Positions 43,195 to 51,296 are shown, numbered from the stretch's first letter. The stretch is 57,218 nucleotides of DNA from Mycobacteriales bacterium (GCA_035690485.1 DASSKL010000093.1:1-57218), one strand, 5' to 3'. Notes: generated by a model from the sequence alone, not told the origin. Made by a program: numbers and translations.

Positions 43195-43887
43195 GTGACG
43201 AACGATGCATCCGACGGAAGGCGGAAGGCTGTGCGCTTGCGACGCCCCCGGCGTGACGACGCCAGCGCGGATGCGTCCGACGAGCAGCTGGTCGCGCTGG
43301 CCCGGGAGGGCGACGACGAGGCCCTCGGTGCCCTGCTCGACCGCTACCGCGGTTTCGCCCGGTCGAAGGCTCGCTCCTACTTCCTCGTCGGCGCCGACCG
43401 CGAGGACGTCGTGCAGGAAGGCATGATCGGCCTCTACAAGGCCATCCGCGACTACAACCCCGACCGCCAGTCGACGTTCCGCGGCTTCGCCGAGCTCTGC
43501 GTGAGCCGCCAGATCATCACCGCGATCAAGACGGCGACGCGGCAGAAGCACGGGCCGCTCAACAACTACGTGTCCTTCCACCGCCCGGTGCTCGCCGACG
43601 ACGAGGGCGAGCGCTGCCTGGCCGACGTGCTGCCGTCGATCCAGATCAGCGACCCGGCCGAGCTCGTCGTGTCGGCCGAGCGCATCCGCGCGCTGCAGGA
43701 GCACTTCGACGAGGCGCTGTCCGACCTCGAGGCGGAGGTGCTGGCGCTGTACGTCGACGGCAAGAGCTACCAGGAGATCGCCGAGATGCTGCAGCGGCAC
43801 GTCAAGTCGATCGACAATGCGCTGCAGCGCATCAAGCGTAAGCTCGACGCGCACCTGCAGGCCCGCCGCGAGGCCGAAGCCATCTGA
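43195..43887 (+). CDS. SigH/Spo0H-like RNA polymerase sigma factor
   Basis: A 230-residue sigma-70 family protein. Region 2 is visible ([60 protein letters not shown]) and region 4 as [20 protein letters not shown] then [20 protein letters not shown]. The pattern matches the SigH-type factors of Bacillus and the family annotated as sporulation-specific in Actinobacteria, which sits next to rlmB in many genomes. The GTG start at 43195 has GGGAG 7 bases upstream; a possible -10 (TACAGT) lies at 43177-43182 with no good -35. Target genes are unknown. Confidence 0.9.
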   Translation: MTNDASDGRRKAVRLRRPRRDDASADASDEQLVALAREGDDEALGALLDRYRGFARSKARSYFLVGADREDVVQEGMIGLYKAIRDYNPDRQSTFRGFAELCVSRQIITAIKTATRQKHGPLNNYVSFHRPVLADDEGERCLADVLPSIQISDPAELVVSAERIRALQEHFDEALSDLEAEVLALYVDGKSYQEIAEMLQRHVKSIDNALQRIKRKLDAHLQARREAEAI

Positions 43888-43921
43888 CGCGTGCTGCCAC
43901 CTACGATGGCGGGGTCGCCTC

Positions 43922-43994
43922 GCCGGCGTGGCGCAACTGGCAGCGCAGCCGACTTGTAATCGGCAGGTTCCCGGTTCGAGTCCGGGCGTCGGCT
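43922..43994 (+). tRNA. tRNA-Thr, anticodon TGT
   Basis: A complete cloverleaf of 73 bases: acceptor stem GCCGGCG with CGTCGGC, D-arm GCGC-loop-GCGC, anticodon stem GCCGA with TCGGC around loop CTTGTAA (anticodon TGT, reads ACA), T-stem CCCGG with CCGGG around TTCGAGT. CCA is not encoded. The 3' half is the probable insertion site of the element that follows. Confidence 0.97.
43969..43994 (+). other. Presumed attachment site (3' end of tRNA-Thr)
   Basis: The T-arm and acceptor 3' strand (43970-43993) are the part of tRNA genes typically used as attachment sites by tyrosine integrases, and an integrase gene follows 0.9 kb downstream. The exact core cannot be fixed, because the second copy is not in the window. 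Confidence 0.5.
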
Positions 43995-44052
43995 CTACGA
44001 AGTGCCTGGTCAGAGGCATGATCACGGTTTCATGGCTCGCCACAAGATCGGG

Positions 44053-44074
44053 CGTGGTCACGGCGTGGTCACGG
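44053..44074. repeat. Tandem 11-bp repeat beside the attachment site
   Basis: CGTGGTCACGG occurs twice in direct, abutting copies (44053-44063 and 44064-44074). Each contains the palindrome GTGGTCAC-like core. It lies 59 bases after the tRNA, in the 43995-44202 gap, where an integrase or excisionase could bind. No protein-coding evidence was seen in that gap. Confidence 0.45.
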
Positions 44075-44202
44075 AACTGCTCAGAGAGGCACTCGGAGAG
44101 GCTGGCGAGACGCACCGCGAACTTCACGGTGATCGTGTTGCGCGACTAGCCTCGCCAACGCATCCATACACAACTCTGGCTAGATGATGTATGGTCGGTC
44201 TC

Positions 44203-44445
44203 ATGGGAATGCGACGGTTCCAGATCTTGCTCGACGAAGAGCTGGACGACGCCCTGGAGCGGCAGGCGGCCCGCGAGTCGGTGTCGAAGGCGGAGCTGCT
44301 TCGTCGCTACGCGCGGGAACGGCTGCAGCGGCTGCCGCCCGTGGAAGATGACCCGTTGTGGCAGTTGGTCGGCGCTGATGACGATCCCGGGGACGCCGGC
44401 AAGCCGGTCGACATCGACGCGGTCGTCTACGGGGACCGGCACTGA
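44203..44445 (+). CDS. Ribbon-helix-helix antitoxin (VapB-like)
   Basis: About 80 residues from ATG 44203; ATGs at 44191 and 44209 are alternatives. The first part is a ribbon-helix-helix DNA-binding fold (MRRFQILLDEELDDALERQAA, then SVSKAELLRRYARERLQRL), the usual antitoxin and autoregulator. An acidic end (VEDDPLWQLVGADDDPGDAG) would wrap the toxin. The stop TGA overlaps the presumed toxin start (CTGA). The region upstream is not GC-rich, and a promoter could lie near TAGATG at 44181. Confidence 0.8.
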   Translation: MGMRRFQILLDEELDDALERQAARESVSKAELLRRYARERLQRLPPVEDDPLWQLVGADDDPGDAGKPVDIDAVVYGDRH

Positions 44446-44837
44446 TCTTCGTCGACACGTCCTTCTGGTTCGCCCTGCGCCGGCGCCGGGACCCGAACCA
44501 TGAGCGCGCGGTGAAGCTCTTGGCCGCGCACGCGGCTGATCCGCTGCTCACCACCAACCACGTCCGTGGCGAGACCTGGACGCTGGTCAACCGACGAGAA
44601 GGACACGCCGCGGCGGTGGCCGTGCTGGACGCGCTTGCTCGGTCCCCACGCCTGCGCGTTCACCATGTCGACCCGCGCCTCGAGCGCGAGGCCCTCGACT
44701 GGCTACGGCAACGCGACGACCGGGAGTTCTCCTTCGTCGACGCGACCAGCTTCGCCACCATGCGGCACTTCGCGGTCGACACGGCGCTTGCCTTCGACGG
44801 TGATTTCAGTGCCGCTGGCTTTACGGAGCTTCGCTAG
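44442..44837 (+). CDS. PIN-domain toxin (VapC-like), apparent CTG start
   Basis: The reading frame from 44442 codes 131 residues beginning IFVDTSFWFALRRRRD after the first codon, the first strand of a PIN domain with the catalytic Asp. Later acids are in GETWTLVN, FSFVDATSFA and AFDGDF, so the four-acid site is complete. Between the in-frame stop at 44379 and 44511 there is no ATG, GTG or TTG. The first ordinary start is GTG 44511, which would remove the first catalytic Asp, so CTG at 44442, overlapping the antitoxin stop, is inferred. PIN toxins cleave RNA, often tRNA. The Asp site and coupling to the RHH gene support a VapBC module. Confidence 0.75.
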   Translation: MIFVDTSFWFALRRRRDPNHERAVKLLAAHAADPLLTTNHVRGETWTLVNRREGHAAAVAVLDALARSPRLRVHHVDPRLEREALDWLRQRDDREFSFVDATSFATMRHFAVDTALAFDGDFSAAGFTELR

Positions 44838-44889
44838 TCCCGTGGCCCCCCGTGACGGCGTGACTTGTCAGACGCCTTAGGTACGGTCG

Positions 44890-46140
44890 CTACCCCTTCT
44901 GCGTTCCCGCATCGAGGCTCTCGAGAGACTCACCAGCGGTCACGTCGCCGGCACGTAGCAGTGCCGCCCGGCGCTCGGCGGACTCCTGCGCCAGCGCGGG
45001 ACTGACGTGGGTGTAGGTGTCAGCGGTGATGGTGATGCTGCTATGCCCGAGCCGCTCGCTGATCTCCTTCATCGACTCCCCGGCGAGCAGGCCCACGCTC
45101 GCCGACGTATGCCGAAGGGCATGCAGCCGGATCACCGGAACGCCGGCGGCGCGGGCCAACGTGGCGAACCGGCGGGTGACGAACGCCGGGTCGAGCGGAC
45201 GGCCGTCCTCGCGGGTGAACACCAGTCCGCTGTCCGACCAGCCCTCCCCCCACAACTCCTGCTCCTCCTGCTGCCGTTGCTGATGCTTGCGGAGCACGGT
45301 CACCGTGTGGGTGTCCAACGCGACCACTCGAGAGCCGTAGGCGCTCTTCGGTCTGCCGATGCTGAGATGACCGCCCACACTGACGAGCTGCTGCGACACC
45401 CGCAGTCTGGCGGTCTCCAGATCCGTGTCGGCCCACGGCAAGCCGCATGCCTCACCCCGGCGCAGGCCGACCGCAGCAATGAGGTGGTAGATGGCGAACA
45501 GACGGTCGTCAGCCGACGCCGCGAGAAAGCGCCGCAACTGGTCGACGGTCCAGACCTCGACCGGCGGCCGGTCGCCGCGGGGCAATTCCACGAACGACGC
45601 GACGTTCACGGTGACGTAGCGCTCGCGGATGGCCGCATTCAACGCCGCCCGCAGCGTGGCCCGAATCCGTTGCAGGCTGGCCGCACCCACCGGCCGGCGA
45701 CGGTCGACGTTGGCCGCCTCGATCGCGGCGAACATCGCCGCGACGTGACCGCTGCGTAGCTGCGCGAGCGGGACCTCGCCCAGGTGCGGCTTCAGGTACC
45801 GCGTGATGTAGCCGCGGTAGGAGCGCGCCGTGTTGGCGCGCAGTTGCCGCTTCCCGGCGATCCACTCGTCCAGCCACCGGCCCACCGTGAGACCGTCGGC
45901 ATCAGGCTCACCGTCGAGCACCTGCCGCCGGGCAGCGTCGAGCGCCTCCTGCGCCTCCCGCTGGCTGGCGAAGCCGCCGCGTCGTCGCTGCCGCCTCTTG
46001 CCGTCTGGACCGGGCGGCAACTCCAGGACGTAGAACCAGGATCCATGTCGAGCGTTGCGCAGCCGGGGGCAGCGCTGGTCGAGCCGGCGGCCCGTTCGCG
46101 CGTCGGTGCAGCCGCAGCGCTTGTACGTCGAACCGGTCAT
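44890..46140 (-). CDS. int: Tyrosine site-specific integrase
   Basis: 416 residues from ATG 46140, with GGAGG upstream. The N-terminus has a Cys-rich zinc-ribbon-like segment (KRCGCTDARTGRRLDQRCPR), then the core-binding SAM-like domain (VGRWLDEWIAGKRQLRANTA). The catalytic domain has the Arg of AAVGLRRGEACGL, the HALRHTSASVG pair and the C-terminal LGHSSITITADTYTHVS with the nucleophile Tyr. It would integrate the element at tRNA-Thr. It converges with the toxin gene, 52 bases apart, and is the last gene of a minus-strand series behind xis and the relaxase. Confidence 0.95.
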   Translation of the reverse strand: MTGSTYKRCGCTDARTGRRLDQRCPRLRNARHGSWFYVLELPPGPDGKRRQRRRGGFASQREAQEALDAARRQVLDGEPDADGLTVGRWLDEWIAGKRQLRANTARSYRGYITRYLKPHLGEVPLAQLRSGHVAAMFAAIEAANVDRRRPVGAASLQRIRATLRAALNAAIRERYVTVNVASFVELPRGDRPPVEVWTVDQLRRFLAASADDRLFAIYHLIAAVGLRRGEACGLPWADTDLETARLRVSQQLVSVGGHLSIGRPKSAYGSRVVALDTHTVTVLRKHQQRQQEEQELWGEGWSDSGLVFTREDGRPLDPAFVTRRFATLARAAGVPVIRLHALRHTSASVGLLAGESMKEISERLGHSSITITADTYTHVSPALAQESAERRAALLRAGDVTAGESLESLDAGTQKG

Positions 46141-46246
46141 CGATCGCCTCCCTCCGCTCGCCGGGTTTCTGCCGATTCTTCGTGCCGATCCGCGGCCACC
46201 CCAGTCGTAAACGGGAATCTGTGGACAGGCGCAGCGAGCAAGCTGC

Positions 46247-46543
46247 TCACCGGGGTCTGGCCTCGCCCAGCAGCTCAAGCAGCGCGGCCGTGGGAATCCG
46301 GATCCGCCGGTCCAGCCGCAGCACCCGCGTCGGCCACCGGCCCGTCCGCACCAGCTCGTACGCCTTCGTGCGACCGACGCCGAGAATCCGGGCGGCGGTG
46401 ACGAGGTCAATGACCGGCGGCAGCCGGCGCAACTCCGCCCGAGTGGGGGACCGGTCAGCCGGAGTTGCCCTGCGGCCCACGGCGAGAACGGGCGCGACGG
46501 GGGCGTCGTCATCGAACGGCAGACACAGCGGTTGGTAAGGCAT
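46247..46543 (-). CDS. xis: Excisionase / MerR-type helix-turn-helix protein
   Basis: A 98-residue protein whose second half is a winged helix-turn-helix of the excisionase type: VIDLVTAARILGVGRTKAYE, LVRTGRWPTRVLRLDRRIRI and PTAALLELLGE. Such proteins bend DNA at attachment sites and turn the integrase reaction toward excision. It lies 106 bases upstream of int and 9 bases after the relaxase stop, all in the same direction, so the three are likely one operon. Confidence 0.88.
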   Translation of the reverse strand: MPYQPLCLPFDDDAPVAPVLAVGRRATPADRSPTRAELRRLPPVIDLVTAARILGVGRTKAYELVRTGRWPTRVLRLDRRIRIPTAALLELLGEARPR

Positions 46544-46552
46544 GGCGCTCCT

Positions 46553-49456
46553 TCACCTCTCGATTCCGTAGCCCCTGGCGGGTGGTTCGAGGACGATCCG
46601 GTGCAGCCACTCGTCGGTGAAGGCGGGTTGCTGCTGGCTGGCGAGGGTGTGGGCGTGGGCGCGGGTGAGCCGGTCGGCGAGGGCGTCGAGGACGTAGGCC
46701 GGGTCGGGTCCGCCGAGGAGTTGGAAGCCGGGCTGGTCGGGGCTGCGGTCGGCGTCCAGGCCGGACAGGGTGGTGTAGAGGTGGTTGGCTTCCCGGCCTC
46801 GGGACAGGGCGACATAGCCGGCTTGCTGGCACAGCGCGCCGGTGCCGTAGAGCAGGCAGTCGGTGGTGGTCAGTCCTTGGGCCTTGTGCACGGTGAGCGC
46901 GTAGGCGTGGACCAGCCGGCCGGACGCCCAGCCGGTCGGCACGGTGAAGGCCCGGCCGTCCTCGGTCCGCAGGCCCAGCACGTGGGGGTCGGCGGTGGTG
47001 AGCTGGGCGCGGGTGCCGTTGAACAGGCCAGTGGCCGGGTCGTTGCGGGTGACCATGACCAGGTCCCCGGCCGCGAGCGGGATCGGCTGCCGGTCCCCGC
47101 CGTGCACGCTGACCGTGTCCGGTCCGATGGTGCCGTCGGCTTGCAGCCGGCCGCGGATGCTCTGGTTGAGCCGGTGCACGTCGGCGCGGCGGGAGGCGAG
47201 CGCGACCACACCGTAGGGGCCGTGCGCGGCGCGGCTGGTGGTGTAGTCGACGGCCATCCGCCAGCTCAGTTCGGCCGGGCTGTCCAGGACGTGGATGCGG
47301 TCGTTATCCAGGTAGGCGTCCAGTGCCTCGTCGATCGACCCGTCGCGCAGCGCGGCCAGGGCGTCGCGTTCCCAGTCGTGGTGCTGGCGGGCGTTGCCGT
47401 GCAGCACGTGACTGCGCAGCGGATCCGCGGCCAGGGCGGCGAACAGCCCGCCGGCCTCGACCTCGGGCAGCTGCGCCGGGTCGCCGACCAGGATCGTCTG
47501 CCCGTTGGCCGCGGCGACGTGGTCGAGCAGGCGGGTGAGCTGGCGGGTGCCGACCATGCTGGCCTCGTCCACGACCACGACCACCGCCGCCGGCAGGCCG
47601 CGCGCCCGGCCGGTGGCCGGGTCGGGCCGGTCGGCAGACGCGAGCAGCCGGGCCAGCGACGCCGACGGGATGCCGGTCGCGGTCTGCAGCCGCTCAGCGG
47701 TGGCCGCGGCGAGCGCGGCACCGAGCACCGGGCGGCCGTCGGCCTGCCAGCAGGCCGCCGCGGTGGCCAGGACGGTGGTCTTGCCGGAGCCGGCCGGGCC
47801 GATGAGCACCTGCACCGCCCACGCGGTGAACGCCAGGTTGACCACCGCCCGGCGCTGCCCGCGGCTGAGGTCGGCGCCGGTCGCGGCGACGGTGCGACTG
47901 ACCAGCTCCGCTGCCGGCAGCGGTGCACTCAGCATCCGCCCGGCGTGGGTGAGGGCGCGCTGCTCGGTGGCGAGCAGGTCGGCGGTGGTCCACTGCCACT
48001 CCCCGCCGGCCGCAGGGGTGAGAAGGGGGATGGCGGCGGGATGAGTGAGCAGCCGGTCCGTCAGCCCTTCCAGCAGGTCAGCGGTCACCGGCGCGCCGGT
48101 CGGCAGGGTGTCGGCGAGCGCACGGGTCAGCTCCCGGCGGATGAACGATGTCTGCCGGGCGGTGACGCCGTCCGGGCCGAACAGCCGTTCCGCCAGCACC
48201 TCCACGTCCGGCAGCGCGGGCGGCACAGCCCGGTCGACCGCGCCGGCGACCAGCCGGTCGGGTTCATGGCCCTGGTCGTGGAGCCGTTCCTGCCAGCCGG
48301 CCCGCAGCTCGGCCGTGCTGGTGTGGGACTTGGCCGGTCGGGTGAGGTAGGCGGCGCGCTGCCGCGCCGCCCGGGACTCCGCCCCGGCCTGTTGGCATTC
48401 CCGTTCGATGTGCCGGCGGCGGGTGGAGAACGCCCGCAGCACCGGCTGGGGGATGCCGCTGATCTCGGCCACACTTTGGTGCACCGGCTCCCAGGCCACG
48501 CCGAGCCGGCGGGTCAGCTCCCCGCGCAGGCTCGCCTGGTAGACCGCACCCGCGGTGCGGGCCTGGCGGAACACCGCCCACGAGTCGACCGCCGACCAGG
48601 CCCCGTCCACCCCCCGCACCAGGTTCGCGATCACCAGATGGGTGTGCAGCTGCGGGTCGTCCGCCCGCGACGTCAGATGGGTGAACCCGGCTGCCACGAA
48701 CCCGCGGGTGGAGATCCGGGTGGCCCGCTGCCCGTGACCCTGATGCCCGCGCATCCCGTGCGCCGTGTGCGTCTCCAGGTAGGCCAGCGCGTGGCCGACG
48801 GCCGTGTCGTGCGCCGCCCGCACCTGACCGCGGACATGGGCGTTACCGAAGGCGTGCAGCAGCGACACCGACTTCGGCGGGCTGACCGTCAGGTCGATCC
48901 CGGCACGGCGCCGATCCACCTTCCCCCGCGCATGTGGCAGGGCGGCGGTGTACCGGTCCGCACCGCCCGTCGTGTAGATCAGGTGCGGGTCCAGGCCGGC
49001 CGCCGCCGCCAGCTCGCCAGCGGTGCGGGCATCGACGCTCACCTCGGCCCGCCGGGTCGAGGCGTCCACCTCCGCCGCCAAGGCGATGAACGCGGCCCGG
49101 GCCGTCGGGTCGAGGAAGACCGCCGCCGGCTCCAGCCCGTGACCGGCCGCCTGGACGCGGACCGCGTCGACCAGCAGCCGCGCCGGCAGCAGACCCCGGG
49201 GGTCGGCGCGCAGGACCGGCCGGCCGACCTGGGTGCCATCCGGCAGCCGGCCCGCCAAGAGCCCGGCAAACACCTCCCGCGCCGCGCCCTCCACCGCGCC
49301 GGTCAAGCCGGCGGCCGCCGCACCCGAACCGCACCAACAGCCGGCCGTCTCCCGTTCGTCGGTGTAGTACTCCGCGCCGCAGTCCGCCCCCCGGTCCAGG
49401 TAGTAGCCACCCGACGTCCCCCCGGACAGCATCGCCACCGAGATCACTGCCACCAC
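46553..49456 (-). CDS. MobF-family relaxase-helicase (TraA/TrwC-like)
   Basis: A 967-residue conjugative relaxase. The N-terminal relaxase part has tyrosines near residues 18-31 (GGYYLDRG, then AEYYTDERE), GIDLTVSPPKSVSLLHAFG, and the metal-binding His triad (FTHLTSRADD then PQLHTHLVIANLV; His about 260, 271 and 273). The C-terminal helicase has Walker A IGPAGSGKTTVLATAA, Walker B VVVVVDEASMVGTRQL and TVHKAQGLTTTDCLLYGTGA. It would nick at an oriT, stay bound to the 5' end and unwind DNA. MobF proteins are known from actinobacterial plasmids and elements. A repeat-rich non-coding stretch upstream is the natural oriT candidate. The start may be GTG 49456 or the GTG/ATG a few codons in. Confidence 0.93.
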   Translation of the reverse strand: MVAVISVAMLSGGTSGGYYLDRGADCGAEYYTDERETAGCWCGSGAAAAGLTGAVEGAAREVFAGLLAGRLPDGTQVGRPVLRADPRGLLPARLLVDAVRVQAAGHGLEPAAVFLDPTARAAFIALAAEVDASTRRAEVSVDARTAGELAAAAGLDPHLIYTTGGADRYTAALPHARGKVDRRRAGIDLTVSPPKSVSLLHAFGNAHVRGQVRAAHDTAVGHALAYLETHTAHGMRGHQGHGQRATRISTRGFVAAGFTHLTSRADDPQLHTHLVIANLVRGVDGAWSAVDSWAVFRQARTAGAVYQASLRGELTRRLGVAWEPVHQSVAEISGIPQPVLRAFSTRRRHIERECQQAGAESRAARQRAAYLTRPAKSHTSTAELRAGWQERLHDQGHEPDRLVAGAVDRAVPPALPDVEVLAERLFGPDGVTARQTSFIRRELTRALADTLPTGAPVTADLLEGLTDRLLTHPAAIPLLTPAAGGEWQWTTADLLATEQRALTHAGRMLSAPLPAAELVSRTVAATGADLSRGQRRAVVNLAFTAWAVQVLIGPAGSGKTTVLATAAACWQADGRPVLGAALAAATAERLQTATGIPSASLARLLASADRPDPATGRARGLPAAVVVVVDEASMVGTRQLTRLLDHVAAANGQTILVGDPAQLPEVEAGGLFAALAADPLRSHVLHGNARQHHDWERDALAALRDGSIDEALDAYLDNDRIHVLDSPAELSWRMAVDYTTSRAAHGPYGVVALASRRADVHRLNQSIRGRLQADGTIGPDTVSVHGGDRQPIPLAAGDLVMVTRNDPATGLFNGTRAQLTTADPHVLGLRTEDGRAFTVPTGWASGRLVHAYALTVHKAQGLTTTDCLLYGTGALCQQAGYVALSRGREANHLYTTLSGLDADRSPDQPGFQLLGGPDPAYVLDALADRLTRAHAHTLASQQQPAFTDEWLHRIVLEPPARGYGIER

Positions 49457-49512
49457 CCCCCGCCGGGGCCAGCCGGCGGGGCGGCGGTCACGTAGACCTG
49501 TCTCCTGTCAGT

Positions 49513-49880
49513 CACGCCGGCAGCACAGCGCCGGACCGTCACCACCAACGTCACCACGCGCGCCGCACAGGACGCCGGCGCCGGCGCGGACAGGTCCTTG
49601 TCTCGGTTCATGGCGGCAGCACAGTCCCGGGGCGTCCCCACCACCGTCCCCGCGCGCGCCCCACGATCGACGCCGGCCGGCCGGGGCGTCCCCGCCGACG
49701 TCCCCACCCGCGTCCCCAGCCCCCGGCACCAGCACCGGCGAGACAGAGACCGACGGTCCAGCCGGCAGGTACGACACGCGTCCCCACGGGCGCCCCAGCC
49801 GTGGGGACACGGGCGCGACACGCGTCCCCACCGGCGCCCCAACCCCGGGACGGGCGTCCCCGCCGGCGTCCCCGCCTGCG
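49513..49880. repeat. GGGGACG-rich repeat region upstream of the relaxase (candidate oriT)
   Basis: CGTCCCC occurs at least nine times in about 240 bases. A segment of about 70 bases starting GGCGGCAGCACAG at 49613 is an imperfect copy of one starting GCCGGCAGCACAG at 49517. CGACACGCGTCCCCAC recurs at 49772 and 49816. GTCCCCAC near 49778 with its inverse GTGGGGAC at 49801 can form a hairpin. The stretch lies 57 bases upstream of the relaxase gene and has no convincing gene. Possible roles are oriT, replication origin or regulatory repeat. Confidence 0.55.
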
Positions 49881-49937
49881 CCGGTTGCCGGTGCCGCTCA
49901 TGCCGGTCAGGCTGCGCCGGAGCCCTGATCCGGATCC

Positions 49938-50186
49938 TCAGCCAGAACCTCGTCCACGACGGCCGGGCTCGCGTGACGCGAGCGGGTCAGGGGTGCTGCC
50001 GCCGGCGCACCTGATCCAGACCCTCAGCCGCCGCAGGGCTCGCCCTGCCGAAGGCTCGATGACCGCCGCGCGCCGCGGTTGCCCGTGACGACACCGAGGG
50101 GGCCAGCGCATGATCACGATCCCGACCCACAACTCGAAAGCAGCGATCAGAACAACGATCAAAACAGCGATGGGCAAGATCAACAA
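49938..50186 (-). CDS. Doubtful small membrane-protein ORF
   Basis: An open frame from TTG 50186 starts with a hydrophobic segment (LILPIAVLIVVLIAAFELWV) and continues as an Arg/Gly-rich tail. There is no Shine-Dalgarno, and the hydrophobic run comes directly from the GATCA repeats read on the minus strand (TTGATC = Leu-Ile), so it may be an accident of the repeats. Reported only as a possibility. Confidence 0.2.
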   Translation of the reverse strand: MLILPIAVLIVVLIAAFELWVGIVIMRWPPRCRHGQPRRAAVIEPSAGRALRRLRVWIRCAGGSTPDPLASREPGRRGRGSG

Positions 50187-50254
50187 CGAAGCATTAGATA
50201 GACCACGGAGACAAGATCAACGTCAACAGCAATCCACCAGACACAGTGGGATCA
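50112..50254. repeat. GATCA iteron-like repeats in a low-GC patch
   Basis: GATCA occurs six times between 50112 and 50254, three of them in near-identical 12-base steps (AGCGATCAGAAC, AACGATCAAAAC, AGCGATGGGCAA from 50142). The patch is clearly AT-richer than the rest of the window. This is the arrangement of an iteron-type origin or regulator-binding array. No replication gene is seen nearby. Confidence 0.5.
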
Positions 50255-50268
50255 ATGATCCGGAGGCG

Positions 50269-50526
50269 CTAGTCATGCCGTTTGCTCGGGCGTCGCCGGC
50301 CACGTCGCCGAGCCCCCAGTCGCCCACGCGCCCCACAGTGAAAGGCGGTCACAGTCGGCGCTCCGGTTGGGCTACTTCTGGGGAGACCCTCCAGGTCCTC
50401 CAATGTCCCCTCGAGCTGGATGCCGGCCGCGCAAGGTGCGTGGGCGTTCTCGAAGCCGGCAAGCTCCCGGCGCGCAACAGTCTGATGGGCGCCGTATCCT
50501 GCGCATTTCACCGTTACACCTGGCAT
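50269..50526 (-). CDS. Small hypothetical protein behind the TetR gene
   Basis: ATG at 50526 with a strong Shine-Dalgarno (GAGGAGG, 5 bases upstream) gives 85 residues beginning MPGVTVKCAGYGAHQ and ending in a basic run (GARGRLGARRRGRRRPSKRHD). It has three Cys and no membrane segment. It starts 3 bases after the TetR stop at 50529 on the same strand, so it would be co-transcribed with it. Not recognised. The Shine-Dalgarno is the best evidence. Confidence 0.5.
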   Translation of the reverse strand: MPGVTVKCAGYGAHQTVARRELAGFENAHAPCAAGIQLEGTLEDLEGLPRSSPTGAPTVTAFHCGARGRLGARRRGRRRPSKRHD

Positions 50527-50528
50527 TT

Positions 50529-51083
50529 CTACCTCCTCGCTCTGCTCGCGGCGACAGCTGCCCGCGCCGGGATGGGGCCGACAGTGAGCGCCGATTCGAC
50601 TAGTGCGGCGGCTTCCGCGGTAGTCGGTAACTGGGGACGGCACAGCAGCGGCCACCACAGGATGCCGAGGCTCGCGGCGGCATGCACATCATCGACCGCG
50701 AACCCGCCGAGCATGCGGCGGACGCGGGCATCTTGGTCGCGCAGCCGCTGCCCGACGCGGCTGTGCGGGCTGACCGCGAGCTCGGCGGCGAGGATGCGCA
50801 CGACGTCGGGATGCCGGCACAGCGCCTCCAGGTAGGCCGACAGCCAGTCGCGCACGGCGGGCGGGCTGGTCGGCGGCCGGGTGAGCAGGTCGTCGATCCA
50901 GTCGAGGACGGGTGCGACGCCGGCCGTGAGGATCTCTTCCTTGCTGGCGAAGTGGGTGTAGAGCGAGCCGGCCTTGATGTGCAGGTGTGTGGCCAGGTCC
51001 CGCATCGAGGTGGCGGCGTAGCCGTGTTCGGCGAACAGGCCGATCGCCGCGTCGATGATCCGCTGCCGGGCCGCACCGGCCAT
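50529..51083 (-). CDS. TetR-family transcriptional regulator
   Basis: About 184 residues from ATG 51083 (a GTG at 51092 is possible). The N-terminal helix-turn-helix is complete: RQRIIDAAIGLFAEHGYAAT, then SMRDLATHLHIKAGSLYTHF and ASKEEIL. The C-terminal ligand domain (SAYLEALCRHPDVVRILAAE) is short. It is divergent from the RHS gene, and a perfect palindrome in the gap is a likely operator. It may repress itself and the RHS gene. The ligand is unknown. Confidence 0.9.
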   Translation of the reverse strand: MAGAARQRIIDAAIGLFAEHGYAATSMRDLATHLHIKAGSLYTHFASKEEILTAGVAPVLDWIDDLLTRPPTSPPAVRDWLSAYLEALCRHPDVVRILAAELAVSPHSRVGQRLRDQDARVRRMLGGFAVDDVHAAASLGILWWPLLCRPQLPTTAEAAALVESALTVGPIPARAAVAASRARR

Positions 51084-51190
51084 GGCCACCACCGCCCCTC
51101 CCGAGCACCCTACGAACGGTTGGTCGTCAGGAAACAGTCGACCGGATCATCCGAGGGACGAATCGCCCGTTCGGCCGATGCGCGAGGCGG

Positions 51191-51204
51191 CTAACGCTCG
51201 TTAG
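51191..51204. promoter_or_regulatory. Palindromic operator candidate for the TetR regulator
   Basis: CTAACG and CGTTAG are separated by CT, an inverted repeat of a size and type often bound by TetR proteins. It lies in the 213-base gap between the divergent TetR start (51083) and the RHS start (51297), where both promoters must be. Confidence 0.6.
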
Positions 51205-51296
51205 TTTCTGCCTGCGCGCTCGACCCGTCCGGAGTCGCGCGCTCACCTCCCTTTCCATTTCCCGCGCCCTGGCGCGTTTGCCTTTGAGGGGCTTTG

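Noticed and set aside
44002-44187. Small plus-strand ORF between tRNA-Thr and the antitoxin
   Set aside because: No Shine-Dalgarno, and its sequence is shaped by the tandem repeats; it is more likely attachment-site DNA.
46532-49495. A 987-codon frame on the plus strand
   Set aside because: It is antisense to the MobF relaxase, which has complete motifs; the plus-strand product is low-complexity.
49598-50014. Plus-strand coding gene in the repeat region
   Set aside because: The translation is Arg/Pro repeat caused by CGTCCCC words, with no ribosome site or homology seen.
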